From: CADEER01 sp965216585
GTDB lineage: Bacteria > Desulfobacterota > Binatia > HRBIN30 > CADEER01
DNA length: 64,000 bases
Direction: 5' to 3'
NCBI GenBank assembly: GCA_965216585.1
Contig: CBDCGC010000002.1
Location: 558,001-622,000 of the forward strand
This document shows positions 43,148 through 50,512 of this stretch, piece by piece; within the stretch, counting starts at the first letter, position 1; every line of letters starts with the position of its first letter. A program made the translations under genes and the position numbers. The notes beneath the pieces are model-generated. The model saw only the letters and a list, made by a program, of their open reading frames with translations, was not told where the DNA came from and did no database searches.

Positions 43148-44700
43148 CGCCGCGCGCCGGCGCCCGCCAGCGCCACCCCGCCGGCGCCGAGGCCACTCCA
43201 CGACAGTCCGGCGAAAGCCGATTCGCTCTCACTCAAGGCGGCAAAGATCTCGCCGGCGCCGCCCGGCACGGCGCCGTCCGCGAGCTCGGACAGCAAGTGC
43301 CAGGCCGGACGCGACGCGCCAACCGGCTCGATCGCTCGCACCAGGCGCTGGACGCGACCGTCGCGGTTGGTGAAAGTGCCGTCGGCTTCTGCGAAGGACG
43401 CCACCGGCAAGGCGTAGTCGGCGATCTCGACACTCGGGCCGTAGTGGGTGTCGAGGACGACGACGCTGCCGACCTCGTCGCCGAGCCGGTCGAGCTCGTC
43501 GGCGGTGCAGATCTGTGCCAGGTCGGTGCGCAGCAGCACCAGAGCCTGCACCTCACCGGCCAGCGCCGCCTCGACGATGGCGCGACCGTCGCCGCCGCTC
43601 AACCCCTGCGCCACCAGGCCGGCGCTGTTGGGGTTCTTGTCGGCATCGATGAGAAAGTCGTCGGCGCTGGCGTCTTCGGGCGACCACGAGTGACCGCCGA
43701 CCCGCCCGGCGTGTGCCGCCATCAGCTTGCGAAAGAGAAAGATCTCTTCGTTGGTCGCCGCCGCGGAGACGATGCCGGCGACGGCGCCATCTTCGCCGAG
43801 GCGGCGCAGTGCAGCCGTGGCATCGCTCCACTCCATCGTCTGCCAGCCCTCGGCCTCGCGCCGCACCGGTTGCAGGAGGCGCCCTTCGCCCTGGAAGCGC
43901 TTGTACGACAGGCGTCCTTCGTCGCACATCCAGTATCGGTTGACGTCGTCGTTGGCGCGCGGCCGGAAACGGTAGATCTCGTTGCGCCGGTGATGGATGT
44001 CGATGTTGCAACCGGTGGCGCAGCCGGGGCAGACCGAGGGTGCGCTCTCCAGGTACCAGACGCGAGCGCGGAAGCGGAAGTCCTTGTTGGTCAGAGCGCC
44101 GACCGGGCAGATGTCGGCGACGTTGCCCGAATAGGCGTTGTCGAGCGCAACGCCGGGAAAGACGTCGATCTGGCAGTGGTTGCCGCGCTGGAAGATGCCG
44201 AGCTCGCCGGTGCCGGTGACCTCGTCGAGAAAGCGCGTGCAGCGCGTACAGAGAATGCAGCGCTCCTGGTCGAGCATGATCAGCGGCCCGATGTCCAGCG
44301 CCTTGCCCTTGCGCACCTTGGCTTCGAGCGGTGTTCGGCTCTCCTGACGGTCGTGATCCATGTAGTAGTCCTGCAGCTTGCACTCGCCGGCCTGATCGCA
44401 AATCGGACAATCGATCGGGTGATTGACCAGCAAGAACTCGAGCACCGCCTCGCGGGCGCGGAGGACGCGTTCGGACTTGGTCTTGACCACCATGCCGTCG
44501 CCGGCGCGGGTGTTGCACGCGATCTGCAGCTTCGGCATCTTCTCGATCTCGACCAGGCACATGCGGCAATTGCCGGCGACCGGGAGACCGGGGTGGTAGC
44601 AGTAGTGGGGAATCTCCGTCCCCAACTGTTCGGCCGCCTGGACGAGGTTGCTACCGTCCTCGACCGTGACCTCCTGACCGTCGATTTCGAGAGTCGGCAT
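43144..44700 (-). CDS. nuoG: NADH-quinone oxidoreductase subunit G (short form)
   Basis: 518 residues. The N-terminal [2Fe-2S] domain has Cys34, Cys45, Cys48 and Cys62; the His-Cys cluster uses His94, Cys98, Cys101 and Cys107; the [4Fe-4S] pair begins CILCTRC (148-154) and ends near CPVGAL. A fourth site, CPGCATGC, starts a molybdopterin-oxidoreductase-like region that is much shorter than in E. coli NuoG (about 900). ATG at 44700 is chosen over a longer open frame because MPTLEIDGQEV matches the family start. It passes electrons from NuoF to NuoI/B. Confidence 0.92.
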   Translation of the reverse strand: MPTLEIDGQEVTVEDGSNLVQAAEQLGTEIPHYCYHPGLPVAGNCRMCLVEIEKMPKLQIACNTRAGDGMVVKTKSERVLRAREAVLEFLLVNHPIDCPICDQAGECKLQDYYMDHDRQESRTPLEAKVRKGKALDIGPLIMLDQERCILCTRCTRFLDEVTGTGELGIFQRGNHCQIDVFPGVALDNAYSGNVADICPVGALTNKDFRFRARVWYLESAPSVCPGCATGCNIDIHHRRNEIYRFRPRANDDVNRYWMCDEGRLSYKRFQGEGRLLQPVRREAEGWQTMEWSDATAALRRLGEDGAVAGIVSAAATNEEIFLFRKLMAAHAGRVGGHSWSPEDASADDFLIDADKNPNSAGLVAQGLSGGDGRAIVEAALAGEVQALVLLRTDLAQICTADELDRLGDEVGSVVVLDTHYGPSVEIADYALPVASFAEADGTFTNRDGRVQRLVRAIEPVGASRPAWHLLSELADGAVPGGAGEIFAALSESESAFAGLSWSGLGAGGVALAGAGARR

Positions 44701-44702
44701 GC

Positions 44703-46001
44703 TCAGGCTCGGGCCGCCGCGGCGGCGCCATCGCCGGCGCGCTGCGGGCAGCCGCCGTGACGCAGGTGTTCTTCGAACTCGGCGCGAAACTTGGTGATGA
44801 AGCTCTTGGTCGGCATCGCCGCTGCGTCGGCGAGCACGCAAACCGTATTGCCCATCATGTTGTCGGAAACCTGCATGAGCAGATCGAGATCGCGCTCGCG
44901 CGCCCCACCCTCTTCGATGCCGATGAGCAGGCGCTCGAGCCATCCGGTTCCCTCGCGACACGGCGTGCACTGTCCGCACGACTCGTGCCGGTAGAAGCGG
45001 GCGATGATACGCAGCGCTCGCACCATGCAGGTGTCCTCATCCATGACGATGGTGCCGCACGAGCCGAGCAACGAGCCGGCCGCCGACACCGAGTCGAAGT
45101 CCATGTTCACATCGATCTCATCCGCCGTGAACACCGGCACCGACGAGCCGCCGGGAATCACCGCCTTGAGCTTCTTGCCACCGCGCACGCCGCCGGCGTG
45201 CTCGTAGATCAGCTCGCGCAGCGACGTCCCCATCGGCAGCTCGTAGACGCCCGGCCGCTCGACGTGACCGCTCATGCAGTAGAGCTTGGGGCCGGGACTC
45301 TTCTCGGGGCCGATGCTCTTGAACCAAGCCGCGCCCTTTTCCATGATCGGGCGCACGCAGCACAGTGTCTCGACGTTGTTGACGATGGTCGGCGCGCCGA
45401 ACAATCCGACCACCGCCGGAAACGGCGGCTTGACGCGCGGATAGGCGCGCTTGCCCTCGAGCGATTCGATCAGTCCGGTCTCTTCGCCGCAGATGTAGGC
45501 GCCGGCACCGCGGTGAACGACGACGTCGAGGTCGAAGCCACTGCCGTAGATGTCGCTGCCGAGATGTCCCGCGGCGACGGCTTCGCGCACCGCCTTCTCG
45601 ACGATTTCCGCCGCCCGTGCCAGCTCACCCCGGATGTAGATATAGGCCTTGTGGCTCTTGATGGCGAAGGCGGAAATTAAAGTACTTTCGAGTAGTAGGT
45701 GGGGGTTGTGCTCGAGAATCTGCCGATCCTTGAAGGTGCCCGGCTCGCTCTCGTCGGCGTTGACGCAGAGGTAGCGCGGCTTGGGATTGTCCTTGGGCAG
45801 GAAGCCCCACTTCATGCCGGTCGGAAAACCGGCACCGCCGCGACCGCGCAGTCCCGACTCCTTGACCTGATCGATCACCGCCTGCGCTTCCATGTCGCAG
45901 AGCACGCGGCGCGCCGTCGCGTAGCCGCCGTCGCCGGTGTAGACGTCGAGTTGGCGCAGGTCGGCCACGTCCTCGTGGCGCAGCAGAATCTTTTCCGCCA
46001 T
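44703..46001 (-). CDS. nuoF: NADH-quinone oxidoreductase subunit F
   Basis: 432 residues. GLRGRGGAGFPTGMKW is the FMN/NADH-binding glycine loop, GAGAYICGEETGLIESLEG the second nucleotide segment, and ESCGQCTPCREGT holds three of the four Cys of the N3 [4Fe-4S] cluster. It oxidises NADH. It begins 18 bp after nuoB and ends 2 bp before nuoG. NuoE, its usual partner, is absent from this cluster. Confidence 0.96.
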   Translation of the reverse strand: MAEKILLRHEDVADLRQLDVYTGDGGYATARRVLCDMEAQAVIDQVKESGLRGRGGAGFPTGMKWGFLPKDNPKPRYLCVNADESEPGTFKDRQILEHNPHLLLESTLISAFAIKSHKAYIYIRGELARAAEIVEKAVREAVAAGHLGSDIYGSGFDLDVVVHRGAGAYICGEETGLIESLEGKRAYPRVKPPFPAVVGLFGAPTIVNNVETLCCVRPIMEKGAAWFKSIGPEKSPGPKLYCMSGHVERPGVYELPMGTSLRELIYEHAGGVRGGKKLKAVIPGGSSVPVFTADEIDVNMDFDSVSAAGSLLGSCGTIVMDEDTCMVRALRIIARFYRHESCGQCTPCREGTGWLERLLIGIEEGGARERDLDLLMQVSDNMMGNTVCVLADAAAMPTKSFITKFRAEFEEHLRHGGCPQRAGDGAAAAARA

Positions 46002-46019
46002 CGCGTTGCGACCGGGTTC

Positions 46020-46544
46020 TCAGACCGGTTCCGAGACTTCAGCAGCGATCTTCTGCTTCTGTCCCTGGATCTTCCGCTGTAGAGCCATCAGTCCGTCGAG
46101 CACCGCCTCGGGGCGCGGCGGACAGCCGGGCACGTAGACATCGACCGGGATGACGCGATCGATCCCCGGCACCGTCGTGTAGTTGTCGTAGAAGCCACCG
46201 GTCGAGGCGCAGGCGCCGAAGGACATGACCCATTTGGGTTCGGCCATTTGCTCGTAGACGCGTTTGAGAATCGGCGCCTGGCGGCAGGTGACGGTGCCGA
46301 TGACCATCAGCAGATCCGCCTGGCGCGGCGTGAAGCGGGGAAGCAGCGCTCCGAATCGATCGATGTCGTAGGGCGACATGGTCAGCGACATGAACTCCAT
46401 GGCGCAGCAGGCGGTGGCGAACGGATACGGAAAGAGCGAAAACTTGCGCGCCCAGCCGACCGCCTTGTCGAGCGAGGTCAAGACGACGCTGTTTTCGAGA
46501 AGCGCCTCGTCGCCGCCAGAGTCTGAGATGGTTTTGAGCTCCAT
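46020..46544 (-). CDS. nuoB: NADH-quinone oxidoreductase subunit B
   Basis: 174 residues. All N2-cluster ligands are present: the vicinal Cys pair in ATACCAMEFM, Cys in IGTVTCRQAP and Cys in VPGCPPRPEA. GACASTGGFYDNY is the usual central segment. ATG at 46544 (with AGGCGG upstream) matches the family start better than the in-frame ATG at 46595. It transfers electrons to quinone; nuoA, C, D, H and I are not nearby. Confidence 0.95.
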   Translation of the reverse strand: MELKTISDSGGDEALLENSVVLTSLDKAVGWARKFSLFPYPFATACCAMEFMSLTMSPYDIDRFGALLPRFTPRQADLLMVIGTVTCRQAPILKRVYEQMAEPKWVMSFGACASTGGFYDNYTTVPGIDRVIPVDVYVPGCPPRPEAVLDGLMALQRKIQGQKQKIAAEVSEPV

Positions 46545-46714
46545 CGATCCGCCTGCCCTGCCTTGGTGCTTATCGGCCAGCCCCAGGCGAGTCAACGCGG
46601 CCCGCGGCGGTAAAGTCCCGACAAGTGGCGCTCATTCGCCGGCCGGATCGGCGGCGGAGATGAATCGACGCCCCGGCATGGCAATCCACTTGCCTGGCGG
46701 GTAGACCGACGGTT

Positions 46715-47185
46715 GTGATGAACCTCTGGCTGCACGTCGCGTCGTTGATCCTCTACGCCATCGCGACACTGGTCGTCCTCGTTTACGCCATCCCGCGCGC
46801 CCGCGCTGCGGCCTCGGAGGACGAACGCCTACAGCGCGCCGCGGCGGCGATGCGTATCTACGACCCGCTCAGCATCGCCCTGCTCGGCATTGTCGTCATG
46901 AGCGGAGCCTTCGGCCTGACGGCGCTCAAGGATGCGCTGCGCGAACGCTTCTTCCAGGTCATGGGCCCGGTTCTGATGTGGAAGCTCGCCCTCACTTTCG
47001 TTCTCATCATCCTCGCCACCTACCTGGCCTTCGGACTCGGCAACCGCCTCGTCGGCTACGCCGACACGGACGAACGCCCGGCGCCCGGTTGGAGCACCAG
47101 GGCGCTGCGCCGCATCCAGATCACCAGCGCCCTGATCCTCGTGCTCTGCGGCACCATCACCTGGATCGCCGGCGCCATGCGCTGA
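46715..47185 (+). CDS. Four-helix membrane protein
   Basis: 156 residues with four clear helices (about 6-25, 52-70, 87-110, 132-153). Short basic loops and the DPLSIALLGIVVMSGAFGLTALK helix resemble small CopD/DUF2269-like membrane proteins, but no His ligands stand out, so no haem role is proposed. It is followed 38 bp later by a cupin gene on the same strand. Confidence 0.6.
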   Translation: MMNLWLHVASLILYAIATLVVLVYAIPRARAAASEDERLQRAAAAMRIYDPLSIALLGIVVMSGAFGLTALKDALRERFFQVMGPVLMWKLALTFVLIILATYLAFGLGNRLVGYADTDERPAPGWSTRALRRIQITSALILVLCGTITWIAGAMR

Positions 47186-47223
47186 CGGCGTCGTTCAACG
47201 GGCTGTTTAGCTGGAGGAGCCGC

Positions 47224-47544
47224 ATGGAGTGTTTCAAGAGCATCGACGACAGCGCCGCCTTCAACGTTGAGAAGATGAAGAAGAACAACCTGTTCACGAC
47301 CGAGCGGATGTTCTGCGACGTCTACTGCTTCGAGCCCGGCCAATCGCAGTCAGCCCACAGCCACGCCGACTCCGACAAGATCTACTACGTCCTCGACGGC
47401 AGCGCCCGCATCTCGATCGGCAAAGAAGAGCGCGACGTCGAAGCCGGCACCGCCATCCTCGCCCCCGCCGGCGAGCCGCACGGTGTCACCAACACCAGCC
47501 CCGCCCGCCTCCGCGTCCTCGTCTTCATGGCACCGCTGCCATAG
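47224..47544 (+). CDS. Small cupin-domain protein
   Basis: 106 residues, a single cupin barrel. Metal ligands are likely His45 and His47 (AHSHADSDKIYYVLDG) and His86 (APAGEPHGVTN); the usual Glu of the first motif is Asp. ATG at 47224 has a good AGGAG 7 bases upstream; the longer in-frame ORF from 46978 overlaps the previous gene. The family binds metals or small ligands; the function is open. Confidence 0.85.
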   Translation: MECFKSIDDSAAFNVEKMKKNNLFTTERMFCDVYCFEPGQSQSAHSHADSDKIYYVLDGSARISIGKEERDVEAGTAILAPAGEPHGVTNTSPARLRVLVFMAPLP

Positions 47545-47982
47545 GGGAAACCGTATACCGACCATTTCGACCGCCGCTCCGACGGCCGGCGCGAGAGCCG
47601 TCGTATCGTCTTCAAAAGGCGCGAAGTAGGACGCGAGTGTGACTTCGCTTGCCCAGAGACCTCGGTCGGGAAATTCGATCTCCCAGCCGATCCCCACACC
47701 CGCCGTCGTGCGATAGAACATTGGCGCGGCGCGCCAGTGGGGAACCGCGATCAAGTTCGCGAGAACAAAGCGTTTCCATCGCCGAAGGCCTCAGCGAAGA
47801 CAGACCCCCGGCGGTACCGGTGGTCGGTGTTGCAGCCCTCAGGATTTCAAGTTGATACTCAGAACCGAAACGCGCTAGTAGATGATGCTCTGAGGGCGGA
47901 GTCGTCCAAGATGAGGACCGGTACCTGATTTCTCAGGGGCAGCCGGCCGATTCATCTGGTCGGCCACCTGCCCCTCGCATGG
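47545..47982. other. 438-bp region without a supported gene
   Basis: No complete gene is visible. On the minus strand a stop-free stretch from about 47795 down to 47546 encodes WKRFVLANLIAVPHWRAA, then GVGIGWEIEFPDRGLWASE, which reads like the tail of a beta-barrel outer-membrane protein but has no start and runs into the cupin shadow; it may be a decayed remnant. The right end holds a stem-loop (47935-47975). Confidence 0.4.
47935..47975 (+). promoter_or_regulatory. Stem-loop just upstream of the PQQ-dehydrogenase-like gene
   Basis: AGGGGCAG (47935-47942) pairs with CTGCCCCT (47968-47975), and inside it GGCCGA pairs with TCGGCC, leaving small internal loops. It ends 7 bp before the first possible start codon and 16 bp before the ATG at 47992. 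No Shine-Dalgarno is visible outside it, so it may control translation start or mRNA stability. Confidence 0.55.
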
Positions 47983-47991
47983 TTGCCCACG

Positions 47992-50397
47992 ATGATTGAC
48001 AAGAAGATTCTGCCGGTTGCGCTTCTGCTGACGACGTCCGTGCTCGTTCCACCGAGTGCCGACGCGTTCTCGATGGGTATATCCACTCAGCAATTCGGAA
48101 TGAGCGCGTGCAATCAGTGCCACCTCGGCGCCGCGGCGCCGGCCGTGACGCTGAGCGGACCGACCACGGTCAGCGCGGGGTCGACGAACGAGTATCTGCT
48201 GACGATTACCACTCCGCTTGCAGCCGGCGGTCTGAACGTTTCCGCCCTCGACGGAGCGTTTGCCACCGGCGGAAGCGATCCGGCTGGTACGCAAGCGATC
48301 GCCGGCAGTGGCGGCCGCGACGAGATTACCCACACCGCGGCCAAGGCCGCAGCTGCCGGAAGCATTACGTTCAGCTTTCTGTGGACGGCGCCGCTTTCGT
48401 TCGTCAGCACGGATCTGGTTGCATGGGGCAACGCAGTCGACGGCAATAGCCAAACCAGCGGGGATCAAGCCGCCTTCGACATCCTCAGCGTCATGAATGC
48501 CGATACGCCGTCACCGAGTCCCACTGCGACGGCAACGCCGTTGCCGATCGGGGACAAGAAGCTCGCAGGACGGCGCCTCAACCTGAGAGATCCGAAAAAG
48601 CTGTCGCGGCGGAGTATGAGGTTCAGGTCGGTTCGCGATCCGACCTTGGTGGCACCGCCGTCGTCAGATCCGAGTGCCGTCGGCGCCTCACTGGCAGTGA
48701 CGGGGCTCGGCGTTGGCGACGGCAGAACGGGTTTGATCGATCTTCCAGCTTCCGGTTGGCGGGCACTTGGCAAGCCGCCTGGGAGTAGAGGCTATAAGTT
48801 CAAAGGCGACGGCAGTGCCAGCGGAGTTCGCGCGGTCGTCTTGAAGCCGAGAGCAAAGGGCGGGTTCCTCGCCGCAAAGGCCCGCAAGGAAAACTGGCCC
48901 TACGCGATCACACAACCGCAAGCTGGTGTCCAATTGTTGCTCAAGATCGGAGACGACGTCTACTGCTCGCTTTTCGATCCGTCGAGCATGGTCGAAAACG
49001 AAGCCGGGCATGTGTCGGCTCGGGACGCCGTAGCGCCGCTCGACTGCGCGCTATGTTCCAACGGCCACATCGACGAGTTCGAAGAATGCGACGACGGCAA
49101 TCTCGATGACGGCGACGGATGCTCATCGAGCTGCCTCTTCGAATGCGGAAACGGCGCCGTCGACGGGTCGGAAGAATGCGACGACGGCAATCTCGACGAT
49201 GGCGACGGATGCTCGTCGACCTGCCTGATCGAGAACGAGAGCGGCCTCTGCGCCGGGATCGCTCCCGTTGCCGGGACCTCGATGATCGCCGAGCTCGTCA
49301 CCGACCAAATCGATCTGGGCACCTCTTTGACCGCTCCACCACTCGACACGCGCCGGCTCTTTGTCACGGAACAGCCAGGTCTCATTCGTGTCATCCGGGA
49401 CGGCACACTGCTTGCGACCCCCTTTCTCGACATCTCGGCGTTGGTGTACCAGAGCACGGGGACTGGCCTCCTCGGCCTCGCTTTCCACCCGGACTACAAG
49501 ACGAACGGACGCTTCTTCGTTCACTACGCCGACCTTGCGGGCAATGTGATCCTCGCTCGCTACGAAGTGAGCCCGGGCGATCCCGATGTGGCGGACCCTT
49601 CGAGTGGGCAGATCCTTCTCACGGTCCCGGGGCACCTGAATCACGACGGCGGCCAGCTGGCATTCGGTCCCGACGGATACCTCTACCAGGCGATTGGCGA
49701 CGGCCCCGAACAGTGCGGCCTCCTCGGCAACTCGCAGAACGACTTTTCCATCGACGGCAAGCTCCTGCGTATCGATGTCGACGTGGAGTCGCCGCCCTAC
49801 TACGCCATACCACCGTCCAATCCGAATGCCGGGCTCGGCGATCCGTTCGGCCTGGTGTGGGCAAAGGGACTACGGAATCCCTGGAGGTTCAGTTTCGATC
49901 GGGGCACCGGGGACGTCTACATTGCCGATGTGGGTCAAGTCGGTTTCGAGGAGATCAACTTTCAACCCGCCGCCAGTATCGGTGGTGAGGACTACGGGTG
50001 GAACTTCTTCGAAGGTCAGATGTGCTTCGATCCGGAAGCCGTATGCGGTCATCCACCGCATGCCGGGGGTTGTCCGGATCCAACGCCTTTCACCTTCCCC
50101 ATCCATGAATACGATCATGGCTTAGGTGGTTGCTCGATTACCGGCGGATTCGTTTATCGCGGCTGCCGGCTACCCGACCTTCACGGAACGTATTTCTATG
50201 CGGATTTCTGCGGGGCGTTCGTGCGCACCTTCGAGGCCGTCGCCGGTGTTGCGCAGAACCATCAAGACGTCACCGCAGAGCTGTTCCCGGCGGGGGGCTT
50301 CGGGGTGCCAACGAGCTTTGGCGAGGACGCACGCGGTGAGCTCTACGTGATCACCTGGCTCGGCAACGTGTTTCGAATCATCCCGTCTTCTCCGTAG
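47992..50397 (+). CDS. Secreted multidomain protein ending in a PQQ-type glucose/sorbosone dehydrogenase domain
   Basis: 801 residues from ATG at 47992; TTG at 47983 would add three. A signal peptide (about 1-25) is followed by a 'CNQCH' segment and a beta-sandwich (to about 165) of the choice-of-anchor type, and a Thr/Pro/Ser linker. An unnamed beta-rich module comes next (about 185-345, KKLAGRRLNLRDP to VYCSLF), then two near-identical 30-residue Cys-rich DUF4215 repeats (about 355-415). The C-terminal 380 residues are a six-bladed propeller of the soluble PQQ sugar-dehydrogenase family: GLLGLAFHPDY, LNHDGGQLAFGPDGYLY, KGLRNPWRFSFD, IADVGQVGFEEIN. It likely oxidises sugars or aldehydes outside the cell. 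Confidence 0.82.
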   Translation: MIDKKILPVALLLTTSVLVPPSADAFSMGISTQQFGMSACNQCHLGAAAPAVTLSGPTTVSAGSTNEYLLTITTPLAAGGLNVSALDGAFATGGSDPAGTQAIAGSGGRDEITHTAAKAAAAGSITFSFLWTAPLSFVSTDLVAWGNAVDGNSQTSGDQAAFDILSVMNADTPSPSPTATATPLPIGDKKLAGRRLNLRDPKKLSRRSMRFRSVRDPTLVAPPSSDPSAVGASLAVTGLGVGDGRTGLIDLPASGWRALGKPPGSRGYKFKGDGSASGVRAVVLKPRAKGGFLAAKARKENWPYAITQPQAGVQLLLKIGDDVYCSLFDPSSMVENEAGHVSARDAVAPLDCALCSNGHIDEFEECDDGNLDDGDGCSSSCLFECGNGAVDGSEECDDGNLDDGDGCSSTCLIENESGLCAGIAPVAGTSMIAELVTDQIDLGTSLTAPPLDTRRLFVTEQPGLIRVIRDGTLLATPFLDISALVYQSTGTGLLGLAFHPDYKTNGRFFVHYADLAGNVILARYEVSPGDPDVADPSSGQILLTVPGHLNHDGGQLAFGPDGYLYQAIGDGPEQCGLLGNSQNDFSIDGKLLRIDVDVESPPYYAIPPSNPNAGLGDPFGLVWAKGLRNPWRFSFDRGTGDVYIADVGQVGFEEINFQPAASIGGEDYGWNFFEGQMCFDPEAVCGHPPHAGGCPDPTPFTFPIHEYDHGLGGCSITGGFVYRGCRLPDLHGTYFYADFCGAFVRTFEAVAGVAQNHQDVTAELFPAGGFGVPTSFGEDARGELYVITWLGNVFRIIPSSP

Positions 50398-50512
50398 TTG
50401 TCGGGATATCGGAATTTCCGGGAGGAAAACCGCGCGCTCACGGCTCGGCGCCCTCCCTCGTTTGACGTTCACGTTACGGGTTGCGGCTCGCCCGCGACTC
50501 AGAGTGTGGAGC

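Noticed and set aside
44701..44979. N-terminal extension of NuoG
   Set aside because: Overlaps nuoF out of frame and is Arg-rich; the ferredoxin-like fold starts at MPTLEIDGQEV.
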